From contig JABGTH010000070.1 of assembly GCA_018647275.1 (NCBI GenBank), positions 1 to 7,648 of the forward strand: a DNA stretch of 7,648 nucleotides, given 5' to 3'. Shown here one piece after another: positions 1 to 6,866 of the stretch. The notes beneath the pieces are model-generated. The model was not told the origin of the DNA and ran no database searches. It saw only the letters and a program-made list of their open reading frames with translations. The stretch's first letter is position 1, and each line of letters opens with the position of its first letter. The position numbers were made by a program, and so were the translations under genes. Origin of the DNA: Paracoccaceae bacterium. Lineage in GTDB: Bacteria; Pseudomonadota; Alphaproteobacteria; Rhodobacterales; Rhodobacteraceae.

Positions 1-14
1 CCCCAACCTGCGTG

Positions 15-149
15 TTACTCTGGCTTTGGTTCGACCTGTTCTTGGGTCCAACGATTGAGCAAAGCCAATCCTGCCAGCGACAAACCAAGGACCAGCAATA
101 AGAACACGCGCGTCAGTCCCTCGGGCGGACCTGAAGCGAGATGCCCAAT
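15..149 (-). pseudogene. Short membrane-helix tail ORF, probable gene remnant
   Basis: This minus-strand reading frame is open from an upstream TGA (150-152) to a TAA at 15-17, about 44 codons. It contains one clear hydrophobic segment (GLTRVFLLLVLG followed by LSLAGLALLNRW) and a polar, Glu/Pro-rich end (QEQVEPKPE). It has no ATG, and I find no convincing start. It overlaps the last codons of the broken ycjX in another frame. It looks like the C-terminus of a single-helix or multi-pass membrane protein whose upstream part was deleted when the ycjX remnant was joined to it. An alternative is a tiny membrane protein with a non-standard start. I do not recognise the family. Confidence 0.3.
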
Positions 150-481
150 TCACTAATTGCACGGGTGCTTTCGGAGCAAGACGACGTTTGAGCCGTACGC
201 GCAGCCATGTGCGCCTCGGATTCAAAACGTGGGACGATATCATCGGGTTGGGGCTGAAAAGACGCGGCTTTGATCTGCCCTTCAGACGAAGCCAACAAAT
301 GAGGCATCCGTCCTTAATCCAATAGGTTTGCAACTAAGGATGTGATGAACACGGTTTTGCCCGAACGAGCCAAACCCGTGACACCCAAACGAATGATGGG
401 CTAAAATAATGCCTCTGACAGCGTGTCTTGAACTGTTTAGACACCGCGCAGCAAACCGTCTGCAATCGTTGGAATTACCAT
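113..481 (-). pseudogene. ycjX: ycjX (DUF463 P-loop NTPase) N-terminal pseudogene
   Basis: From an ATG at 481 one frame reads on through three stop codons and still gives a recognisable YcjX N-terminus. The pieces are IADGLLRGV-stop-TVQDTLSEALF-stop-PIIRLGVTGLARSGKT, then VFITSLVANLLD-stop-GRMPHLL, then QPQPDDIVPRFESEAH and ESTRAISELGISLQVRP. The Walker A motif GLARSGKT is at codons 36-43. Stops are at codon 15 (TAA, 437-439), codon 27 (TAG, 401-403) and codon 56 (TAA, 314-316), and the frame ends at TGA 113-115 (codon 123). Intact family members, such as E. coli YcjX, are about 465 residues, so roughly three quarters is missing. In the relatives I recall, codons 15 and 27 are Glu, one base change from the stops seen. 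YcjX is a cytosolic stress-associated NTP-binding protein. No full product can be made here. Confidence 0.82.
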
Positions 482-558
482 TCTTTGAGCACAACTCGCC
501 TTTAATTGATCTTAACATAGGCAGGCACAGGGGATTGCCCAAGTCAAAAAGCCAAGAT

Positions 559-563
559 AGGGA
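559..563 (+). promoter_or_regulatory. Ribosome binding site of truA
   Basis: AGGGA lies six bases before the ATG at 570, inside ATAGGGAATTCAAATG. This supports 570 as the truA start. The 88 bases between the broken ycjX start (481) and truA should carry the truA promoter, but I see no convincing -35/-10 pair there. Confidence 0.6.
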
Positions 564-569
564 ATTCAA

Positions 570-1337
570 ATGCCTAGATATGCCTTAAAAATCGAATACC
601 ACGGTGCGCCCTTCTCTGGATGGCAACGCCAAAATGACCGCCCCTCAGTTCAGGGCGTGATTGAAGCGGCTTTGGCTAAATTAGAAAATCGGTCACATAC
701 GATCGCCGCTGCAGGACGAACCGACGCAGGCGTACATGGCTTGGCTCAAGTGGCCCATTGCGATTTGGACAAGGACTGGGAACCATTTCGCCTTTCTGAG
801 GCGCTAAATTTCCATATGAAACCTGCCCCTGTCTCCATTGTTGACTGCGCACGGGTTGATGATGAATGGCATGCAAGGTTCTCAGCGCTTGAGCGTCAGT
901 ATTTCTTTCGTCTTCTTGTGCGCCGCGCCCCTTGCGGGCATCAGGCGGGTCTTGTTTGGCAGGTCTCCAATCCTCTCGATATCGAAGCTATGCGCGAAGG
1001 AGCGGCTCACTTTATCGGTCAGCATGACTTTACCACTTTCAGGTCCAGCATCTGTCAGGCCAAAAGTCCCGTTAAGAACCTCGATATTTTAGACATTGAA
1101 CAGGTCGATACCCGTTGGGGACCAGAACTGCATTTTCATGTGCGGGCGCGATCGTTTTTGCACAACCAAGTGCGCAGCATCGTGGGCACTCTAGAGCGTG
1201 TTGGTGCAGGGACTTGGGGGCCGGAGCGGGTAAAGGAGGCTTTAGAGGCGCGTGAGCGGTCTGCATGTGGGCCAGTGTCGCCACCATATGGGCTTTACCT
1301 CGCCAAAGTGGTCTATCCAGATGACCCGTTCGCTTAA
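570..1337 (+). CDS. truA: tRNA pseudouridine(38-40) synthase TruA
   Basis: This cytosolic enzyme converts uridines 38, 39 and 40 in the anticodon arm of many tRNAs to pseudouridine. The 255-residue product is a normal family length (E. coli TruA is about 270). The N-terminus RYALKIEYHGAPFSGWQRQ is the standard TruA opening. The catalytic aspartate is D52 in AGRTDAGVHGLAQV. Later blocks are also typical: the FSALERQYFFRL strand near residue 106, the DFTTFRS region near 153, the RARSFLHNQVRSIVGTL block near 192, and the C-terminal APPYGLYLAKV-like end (here PPYGLYLAKVVYP). The ATG has a good AGGGA site. The gene is divergent from the ycjX remnant. Its TAA (1335-1337) overlaps the stop of the opposing DUF3726-like gene, leaving no terminator space. 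Confidence 0.97.
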   Translation: MPRYALKIEYHGAPFSGWQRQNDRPSVQGVIEAALAKLENRSHTIAAAGRTDAGVHGLAQVAHCDLDKDWEPFRLSEALNFHMKPAPVSIVDCARVDDEWHARFSALERQYFFRLLVRRAPCGHQAGLVWQVSNPLDIEAMREGAAHFIGQHDFTTFRSSICQAKSPVKNLDILDIEQVDTRWGPELHFHVRARSFLHNQVRSIVGTLERVGAGTWGPERVKEALEARERSACGPVSPPYGLYLAKVVYPDDPFA

Positions 1338-1816
1338 TCGTTGTCGGTGAGTCCAGCACCTGCGCCGCCAAGGCGCGACTGTTCAGTTTCTGGCACATAG
1401 GTTTTGGCGGCCAATGCCTGCCACTTTGCCATATTTTCATCTGTAATGAAAACGCGCGGTGGCCGGACAGGTTTGGCGAAAACATCCGTATACACAGCGA
1501 TTTCACCTGTCGGCGTCTCAAGCGATTTGTAGGGCAGTGAATCGATGTACCCAACCCAGAGCGCATCGCCATTAGGGAATATAACTGTAACCTCACCCGC
1601 ATCGGCCAAATGGCGTTGAATCCAAATAGCGTGATCCCTAATTAAACCATTTGGTAAATCAGCAAGTGCAACATTTACCAATTCCGCACCTTCTTCAGAG
1701 GCAAGCGCCAATGCGGCAGCCTTTGCAAACCTTACTGCATGCGCAACACCAGCACCACTGCCACGCGCTGCTTTGGTCAAGACGCCCTCGACCTCAGTGA
1801 AAGAATAACCGTTCAT
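1334..1816 (-). CDS. DUF3726-like protein, last gene of the cassette
   Basis: This is a 160-residue soluble protein of unknown function. I place the start at the ATG at 1816 because it forms an ATGA overlap with the stop of the upstream gene; a TTG start at 1840 is possible but unnecessary. The N-terminus (YSFTEVEGVLTKAARGSGAG, then HAVRFAKAA) and the C-terminus (KTYVPETEQSRLGGAGAGL, then TDND) match my recollection of DUF3726 proteins from alphaproteobacteria, which have an ARGAG motif near the front and end in GAGAGL(S/T)DND. I recall DUF3726 proteins as somewhat longer. There is no signal peptide, membrane segment or obvious catalytic motif. AGGG directly abuts the ATG, too close for a normal Shine-Dalgarno site, so translation probably depends on re-initiation after the upstream gene. 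The TAA stop (1334-1336) interleaves with that of truA. Confidence 0.8.
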   Translation of the reverse strand: MNGYSFTEVEGVLTKAARGSGAGVAHAVRFAKAAALALASEEGAELVNVALADLPNGLIRDHAIWIQRHLADAGEVTVIFPNGDALWVGYIDSLPYKSLETPTGEIAVYTDVFAKPVRPPRVFITDENMAKWQALAAKTYVPETEQSRLGGAGAGLTDND

Positions 1817-3462
1817 CCCTGAAACACCGGCAGCCACCAATCGTCAGCACATTTATCCAACTCACCGATCAGAGGTGCCCCTTGGCACAAGGTAATTCGT
1901 GTCCATCGATCAGATTTAGGATCAAACTTGGACGCGCCAAAGAACGACAGCTTACAGCGCAACATATCGATCGGCAGACATCCAACGCCAACCAAGTTAT
2001 CTTGGATTTCACCGTATTGATAACGCATGACCAACTGGGCCCGTTCAACGGCCAAGCCATGGCCAGACACGTCAAGTAAGAATTCCACCACCGACTGATT
2101 TTGCAACGGCAACGCTTTGTAAAGCGACACAATTCTACGGGCGATATCCAGCGGACTTTCTAATTCTGATCCGGGTTCAAGATAGCGATCACCCAATCGC
2201 GGCTCTTGCTTGGCTTCGCTAACGTACCAAAACTGTTGGTGTTCAGCAGGGGCAGAGAAATCAATTTCCATTGCCCATGAAAAATACTGTTCAAGCAGCA
2301 CACGAAGGGTGTCAGTGTCTTTGATTACGCTCGAAAGCGGACCAATCGCGTCCCCCATCGTTTCGCAAAGGTCATCCACCAGATCCCCAAAGGGTTCAAT
2401 CAATAGAGAAACCATTAATTCTTGTACATCTTCAGATCGCTGCGACATCACAGCCATCAAAGCATCCAAGGGGTAGGTTTGATTCAAGTAAAGTTCGATC
2501 GAAGCTTCAACCCCAGCCCAGTCAGTGCGTAATTTTACAATGCGCCTTTGGTGATCCGCATCCGGAACGTCCCATTGTGCCAAATGTTGTGTTGCGCGTT
2601 TGGCCAGCTCTAAAACACGTGCCTTCTGATCAAGTTCTAGCAGAGGTATCGCACGCACGCGAGCCAATGCCGTCTCACGAGCCAACATCCAATTGTTCAA
2701 TAGAACTGGGTGCGTTACCAAAAAGGGTGCCATTCCCAGGCCTGTTGAATTGCCGACACCCAAGTGGCGTTTGAGATGGTCATCCAGTGGCGCGCCGCCA
2801 ACATGTTCGGCCAAGTCGTGGGTGAAATTACGGATCAACCAGACCGTCAACATTTCAGCTGCAAAAGGCCCTTCCAGTCCAGGGCGGTCCGCAATCAACC
2901 TGCGATCGGCGATCCCGAACTTTCCGTTACCATACACAGCCGTTGTACGCATTAGGTAGCCAACGCTAAGGATCATATCTGTGTCGGGTTGCTGTCCTGC
3001 TTGCAGACGCTCTGTCACGTGCGCAAACAGGCGCACCGACTTGTTTGCACGGCTGAGGACCAGATCACGTTCCGTAAAACGCCCTGCTTCTTGTCGTGGA
3101 GCGTTGGCGGTTATGCGATCCAATTCTGCGGCATCGGGCACGCCGTCATAAAGGACATATGCGCTGTCCCACGCCTCGGCAATCACGCGGTCAGTACGCA
3201 TTTCCGGCGGTAAGTCCGTTGAGATGGCAACAAGGCTGTAAGTGTGCCCGCCAAAGTTTAAGCTATAAACCGCACGACCAAACCCATCATCTGACATTTC
3301 CCAAACAGGACGAGTCACTTTAACTTTTTCACTTGCAAGGCGGCGCATTAAGCTGCGTAAAAACGACAACCGTGTCGGAAACATCGACCCCATACGTGAC
3401 AAACGCATCACTTGTGATGGTGGGCGCAGCGCCGCGGGTGGGGGACCGACGAACGCATTCAT
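1813..3462 (-). CDS. Conserved-looking protein of unknown function, 549 aa
   Basis: I do not recognise an assigned family. The product is a long soluble protein with no signal peptide or membrane segment. A Pro-rich/basic N-terminus (residues 1-52) precedes a compact-looking region (GGHTYSLVAIS at 71-81, DRVIAEAWDSAYVLYDGV at 91-108). A middle region holds PDTDMILSVGYLMRTTAVYGNGKFG (159-183, given only as landmarks) and GMAPFLVTHPVLLNNWM (243-259). A helical stretch follows (265-400), then a block WYVSEAKQEPRLGDR (412-426) that looks strongly constrained. It ends DDWWLPVFQG. No P-loop, Rossmann glycine pattern, metal-binding cluster or nucleophile motif stands out. The ATG at 3462 overlaps the M19-like gene's stop by four bases (ATGA), and its own TGA overlaps the next start the same way. 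That position makes it a dedicated partner of the cassette, perhaps an enzyme of a new fold or a scaffold (inference). Confidence 0.9.
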   Translation of the reverse strand: MNAFVGPPPAALRPPSQVMRLSRMGSMFPTRLSFLRSLMRRLASEKVKVTRPVWEMSDDGFGRAVYSLNFGGHTYSLVAISTDLPPEMRTDRVIAEAWDSAYVLYDGVPDAAELDRITANAPRQEAGRFTERDLVLSRANKSVRLFAHVTERLQAGQQPDTDMILSVGYLMRTTAVYGNGKFGIADRRLIADRPGLEGPFAAEMLTVWLIRNFTHDLAEHVGGAPLDDHLKRHLGVGNSTGLGMAPFLVTHPVLLNNWMLARETALARVRAIPLLELDQKARVLELAKRATQHLAQWDVPDADHQRRIVKLRTDWAGVEASIELYLNQTYPLDALMAVMSQRSEDVQELMVSLLIEPFGDLVDDLCETMGDAIGPLSSVIKDTDTLRVLLEQYFSWAMEIDFSAPAEHQQFWYVSEAKQEPRLGDRYLEPGSELESPLDIARRIVSLYKALPLQNQSVVEFLLDVSGHGLAVERAQLVMRYQYGEIQDNLVGVGCLPIDMLRCKLSFFGASKFDPKSDRWTRITLCQGAPLIGELDKCADDWWLPVFQG

Positions 3463-4448
3463 TTGCCTGAACCAAAGTTAGTTTCGTAAAAGCGCAGCCA
3501 GTTATCACCCATCACGCCAGCCACTTCATTCTGGCTCAGACCAACAGCGATCAAACCCTTGGAAACATTACCAAAATCCCGATTGTCATTAAACCATGTT
3601 GGCATCGCTGGAAAACCAGCATTGCTCGCCGAGCCTTCGCCATAATCGATTGTTTTCGACCAGCGGCCAACGCGCATCCACTCCACAATACTATCTGGTT
3701 GATCCTGACACAGGTCAGTCCCAATACCTAGATTTTCTGCGCCATAGCGCGATGCGGCTTCAGCTATCATCTGGCAAAAACTATCCAAGGTGCAGTTGGT
3801 CCCACCCGCCAGGTGATGCGGATATATTGAAAAACCTAGCATGCCACCTTCGTCCGTCAAGGCACGCAGAACCTCATCAGACTTGTTACGCAACGCAGGA
3901 TGCCACCAGTCTGGATTGGCGTGGGTGATCGCGATCGGGCGCGTGGAATACTCAATCGCCTCCAAGGTGGAACGATCCGCAGAATGGGACATGTCGATGA
4001 CCATGCCAACGCGGTTCATTTCCGCAACCACCTGTTTGCCCATTCGGGTCAGGCCAGTATCGTCATCCTCATAACACCCAGTCGCCAGCAGCGATTGATT
4101 ATTATAAGTGAGTTGCATGAAACGAATGCCAAGTTGATGGCAAATTTCCACCAACCCAATATCATCTTCAATCGGGCTAGGGTTCTGGAAACCAAAGAAA
4201 ATTGCAGTGCGCCCAGTCTCTTGCGCCAAACGAACGTCTGCCGCTGTGGTCCCTTTGAAGATCAGATCACCATGCACCTCGAACCAGCGATTCCACCGCT
4301 CAAGGTTCAGGATCATTTCACGAAAACTCTCGTGATATGCGATCGTCACATGTACTGCATCCACGCCCCCTGCCCGCATTTGTTCGAAAACCTTGGGTGA
4401 GAAGTTGGCGTATTGCAGATTATCAATAAGGACCGGTTTTGCGGACAT
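3459..4448 (-). CDS. M19 dipeptidase-fold protein with degenerate metal site
   Basis: The 329-residue product follows the renal (membrane) dipeptidase/COG2355 TIM-barrel plan. Recognisable blocks are VGMVIDMSH (147-155), THAN...RNKSDE (175-192), GGMLGFSIYP (201-210) and NLGIGTD (239-245), with GDNWLRF near the end. M19 enzymes hydrolyse dipeptides using two zinc ions held by an N-terminal HxD, a Glu and two His. Here the N-terminal block reads IDNLQYANFS, so HxD is replaced by L11 and Y13. The Glu position is Q88 in GFQNPSPIEDD. The LTH histidine is Y115. H155, H176, R187 and D245 remain. As I recall, P. aeruginosa PA5396, beside the dimethylglycine genes, shows the same changes, so this is a subfamily trait and not local decay. 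Despite the name there is no signal peptide. It starts within TAATG of the dehydrogenase gene. Substrate unknown; classical dipeptidase activity is doubtful. Confidence 0.9.
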   Translation of the reverse strand: MSAKPVLIDNLQYANFSPKVFEQMRAGGVDAVHVTIAYHESFREMILNLERWNRWFEVHGDLIFKGTTAADVRLAQETGRTAIFFGFQNPSPIEDDIGLVEICHQLGIRFMQLTYNNQSLLATGCYEDDDTGLTRMGKQVVAEMNRVGMVIDMSHSADRSTLEAIEYSTRPIAITHANPDWWHPALRNKSDEVLRALTDEGGMLGFSIYPHHLAGGTNCTLDSFCQMIAEAASRYGAENLGIGTDLCQDQPDSIVEWMRVGRWSKTIDYGEGSASNAGFPAMPTWFNDNRDFGNVSKGLIAVGLSQNEVAGVMGDNWLRFYETNFGSGK

Positions 4449-5899
4449 TACATTGGTGTCCCTGATGAAATATATGCTGTCTTTACAACAGTGTAGAACT
4501 CAGATGCGTAAGACCCCTGTTCACGTGGCCCATATGAGCTGTCGCCACGACCGCCGAATGGCACGTGATAGTCAGTACCAGCCGTTGCAAGGTTCACCAT
4601 GACGCAACCGGATTTTGCATTACGGCGGAAGTGGGTCGCACGTGCGAGGTTTTGGGTCATGATACCAGCCGTCAAACCAAAGTTCGTATCATTCAAGGTT
4701 GTCAGTGCTTCATCGTAGCTATCGACCTGAATTACTGCAGTTAGTGGGGCAAACATTTCTTCGCGGTTAATACGCATGTCATTGTTTGAATTGATGAAAA
4801 GCCCTGGAGCCATGTAATACCCTTCAGTTGGCATTTCCAAACGTTGGCCACCGCAAAGCAGTTCCGCACCCTCGGATTTACCTAACTCAACGTAGGCCAT
4901 GTTCTCATTCAGTTGTTGTTGGCTCACAACGGGACCGATCTGTGTACCCGCCTCAAGTGCGTGCCCAACCTTCATTGCTTCAGTTGCGACCAATAATTTT
5001 GACACGAATTCATCGTGAACGGCTGAGTGTACTATAAGGCGGGAAGATGCTGTGCATTTCTGACCTGTGCCCCCAAACGCGCCACCTGCAGCCATTGCCA
5101 CAGCCAGATCGATGTCGGCATCATCCATGACAGCCAGCGCGTTTTTAGAACCCATTTCCATCTGAATTTTGGTGAGGTTTTCGATAGCTGCACGTGCAAT
5201 ACCTTTACCAACCGGCACAGAACCCGTGAAGGAAATACCGTCCACTTTTGGACTTTCGACTAGGCGTTGGCCCACTTCAGAACCAGCACCCATTACCAAT
5301 GAAAATAAACCCTTAGGGATATCTTGTTTCGAAATGATTTCTGTCAATGCAACCGCGGATGCAGGTGTTGCATTTGCAGGTTTCCATACAACTGCGTTAC
5401 CATAACAAAGAGCTGGCGCGATCTTCCAAGATGCCGTGGCAGTGGGGAAGTTCCACGGTGAGATAATGCCCACAACACCCAGTGCTTCACGGCGCACATC
5501 AATCTCGATGTTTTCGCGTGTGCTGTCTGCTGTGTCACCCATTTGACGAAGGGATTCAGCGGCGTAGTACGTGAAGAACTGGCCAGCGCGGTAAACTTCG
5601 CCTTTGCCCTCTGCCAGCGGCTTGCCCTCTTCGCGGGAAAGCAATGTACCCAACTCTTCGGCGCGGGCCATCATCTCTGTGCCAATGGCCATCAAGACGT
5701 TGTATTTCTTTTCGATTCCCGTGGCTGCCCATTCGGCTTGAGCGACGCGTGCTTGATCAAGCGCTTGCTCAAGCTGATCAGAGGTAGCTTGGGCATAAAG
5801 TCCAACAACATCAGATAGATCAGAGGGGTTCCGGTTTTCGACTTCGGAGCCGCCAACGACCCATTCACCTGCGATATAGTTTTTATATGATTGTGTCAT
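4448..5899 (-). CDS. Aldehyde dehydrogenase, 2-oxoglutarate-semialdehyde type
   Basis: This is an NAD(P)-dependent ALDH superfamily enzyme, cytosolic, oxidising an aldehyde to an acid. From the ATG at 5899 it has 483 residues, a usual length. Visible motifs are the PWNFP loop (N150), VVWKPAN (K173, cofactor), SFTGS (224-228), EMGSKN with the general base E248, GQKCTASS with nucleophile C282, and EEMFAP (E381, F383). The SSRLIV stretch and the C-terminal DYHVPFGG...SSYGPREQG...EFYTVVKTAY are typical of 2-oxoglutarate-semialdehyde (2,5-dioxopentanoate) dehydrogenases of hydroxyproline, pentose and sugar-acid pathways. The substrate is inferred from that resemblance only. A GTG at 5941 preceded by GAAGGTGA would add 14 residues. 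I prefer ATG 5899 (AGG seven bases upstream) because MTQSYKNYIAGEW is where such enzymes normally begin. The stop overlaps the M19-like start (TAATG). Confidence 0.93.
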   Translation of the reverse strand: MTQSYKNYIAGEWVVGGSEVENRNPSDLSDVVGLYAQATSDQLEQALDQARVAQAEWAATGIEKKYNVLMAIGTEMMARAEELGTLLSREEGKPLAEGKGEVYRAGQFFTYYAAESLRQMGDTADSTRENIEIDVRREALGVVGIISPWNFPTATASWKIAPALCYGNAVVWKPANATPASAVALTEIISKQDIPKGLFSLVMGAGSEVGQRLVESPKVDGISFTGSVPVGKGIARAAIENLTKIQMEMGSKNALAVMDDADIDLAVAMAAGGAFGGTGQKCTASSRLIVHSAVHDEFVSKLLVATEAMKVGHALEAGTQIGPVVSQQQLNENMAYVELGKSEGAELLCGGQRLEMPTEGYYMAPGLFINSNNDMRINREEMFAPLTAVIQVDSYDEALTTLNDTNFGLTAGIMTQNLARATHFRRNAKSGCVMVNLATAGTDYHVPFGGRGDSSYGPREQGSYASEFYTVVKTAYISSGTPM

Positions 5900-5944
5900 C
5901 TGCGCGCCTAACTGTTGAAAATTTCCCACAATTTGCGCCACAAA

Positions 5945-5952
5945 TCACCTTC
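5945..5952 (-). promoter_or_regulatory. Strong Shine-Dalgarno sequence before alternative GTG start
   Basis: On the minus strand GAAGGTGA is followed by TTT and then GTG (5939-5941), in frame with the aldehyde dehydrogenase. The site is a better anti-16S match than the AGG (5907-5909) before the ATG at 5899. The longer form is therefore possible, adding 14 residues that start MAQIVGNFQQ. Confidence 0.45.
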
Positions 5953-5965
5953 AATCAATCGCAAT

Positions 5966-5974
5966 TATCTGAAG
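5966..5974. promoter_or_regulatory. Possible LysR operator half-site before the ALDH gene
   Basis: TATCTGAAG (CTTCAGATA on the minus strand) is identical to nine bases of the inverted repeat over the lysR promoter. It sits in the lysR-ALDH gap just past the lysR stop, 25 bases before the GTG and 67 before the ATG of the dehydrogenase. The partner arm is only partial: TGAA (5971-5973 area) and TTCA (5980 area) flank GGATAT. A second binding place for the LysR protein is an inference from the shared nonamer. Confidence 0.35.
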
Positions 5975-5980
5975 GATATT

Positions 5981-6841
5981 TCAATTTACCTTAAGTATGT
6001 TCAGAAAGGATTTTACGGCTGGTGTCAGTTCGCTTTCGGGCAGTGACGCGATCCCAACTTTTCTTATCTCATTTATATTCAACAGCTTAAGGAAAACCAA
6101 GTCGCTATATGTGGATGGCAAAGCCTGTTCCGGCAACACCGTAATTCCTACGCCTGCATTCACCAGTGCCAACAGCGAGATCGTGGTGGATGCCATAACC
6201 AACGAACCCTCTAAAATTGGCGCAAATTCCGGGTCTTGAACCATCGAACATGACCCGTTTGCGATAAAACGATGCAGGGCAACATCGGCCCAAGTGAGTT
6301 GATCCCAGTCTTTTGCAAGGGGATGATCATAGCGACAAACAACACCAAATCTATCGCTAAACAGTTCAAAATTCTCAAAATTATTTGAATCCGGAATAGT
6401 TCCGATCCCGATATCCGCCTGGTCGTCGTACAGGGCATGCAACACATCAGCCGAGGACATATCGCGCACGTCCAACCGCACTGCGGGATGGAATTTGGCA
6501 AAGCGTTCTATGACAGGTGGTAGGATCGTGTTGGCCGCAGAAGGCGTTACGGCAATACGCACTAATCCCGCCTGGGACCGTGACAATGCCTTGATCATCG
6601 AAACGGATTTATCGAAGTGAATTAATTCTCTACGTGCCTCGACATGGACCATTTCGCCCAGCGCAGTAAGACGGGATTTACGCCCTGCCTCAAACAAGGG
6701 TGCGCCGATGTGGTCCTCAAATTGCTTAAGCATCATTGAAACAGCCGAAGGGGTGCGCCCCAGTTCTTTGGCCGCTTGCATAAGGTTGCCATTGTCCACG
6801 ACAGCATGGAAGCAACGCAGCATTTCGACTTTGATCACCAT
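5981..6841 (-). CDS. LysR-family transcriptional regulator
   Basis: The 286-residue product has the usual LysR layout. A winged helix-turn-helix lies in residues 1-60 (LRCFHAVVDNGNLMQAAKEL then GRTPSAVSMMLKQFEDHIGAPLF), followed by a linker helix. The periplasmic-binding-protein-like effector domain runs from about 90 to 286 (LVRIAVTPSAANTILPPVIERF near 94, ADIGIGTIPDS near 143, ALVNAGVGITVLPEQAL near 226). I start at ATG 6841 and not at the farther GTG (6910), because AGGAAAAGCT precedes it with ideal spacing and MVIKVEMLRCF is where family members begin. The gene lies upstream of, and on the same strand as, the aldehyde dehydrogenase. It may therefore head the transcript it controls, unlike the common divergent LysR arrangement. 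An inverted repeat over its own promoter suggests autoregulation. The effector is unknown. Confidence 0.93.
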   Translation of the reverse strand: MVIKVEMLRCFHAVVDNGNLMQAAKELGRTPSAVSMMLKQFEDHIGAPLFEAGRKSRLTALGEMVHVEARRELIHFDKSVSMIKALSRSQAGLVRIAVTPSAANTILPPVIERFAKFHPAVRLDVRDMSSADVLHALYDDQADIGIGTIPDSNNFENFELFSDRFGVVCRYDHPLAKDWDQLTWADVALHRFIANGSCSMVQDPEFAPILEGSLVMASTTISLLALVNAGVGITVLPEQALPSTYSDLVFLKLLNINEIRKVGIASLPESELTPAVKSFLNILKVN

Positions 6842-6847
6842 AGCTTT

Positions 6848-6851
6848 TCCT
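6848..6851 (-). promoter_or_regulatory. Ribosome binding site fixing the lysR start
   Basis: AGGA on the minus strand, within TCAGGAAAAGCT, stands six bases before ATG 6841. It decides against the in-frame GTG at 6910, which would prepend 23 residues that do not look like LysR sequence and would put the operator-like inverted repeat inside the gene. Confidence 0.65.
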
Positions 6852-6866
6852 GAAATTAGCCCCGTT

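Noticed and set aside
113..481. Stop-codon reassignment as an explanation for the interrupted ycjX
   Set aside because: All other genes here end normally with TAA or TGA, and the ycjX frame is also truncated, so decay is the simpler reading.
282..569. Minus-strand 95-codon open frame opposite the truA upstream region
   Set aside because: The YcjX similarity lies in a different minus-strand frame; this one is a shadow with no protein-like pattern.
1072..1602. 176-codon minus-strand open frame across the truA end
   Set aside because: It overlaps truA and the DUF3726-like gene in other frames, both of which show clear family sequence.
1817..1840. TTG start giving a 168-residue DUF3726-like protein
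   Set aside because: ATG 1816 forms the same ATGA overlap seen at the preceding junction and matches the expected N-terminus.
3900..4400. 166-codon plus-strand open frame inside the M19-like gene
   Set aside because: Antisense shadow of a well-supported gene, with no ribosome binding site or family resemblance.
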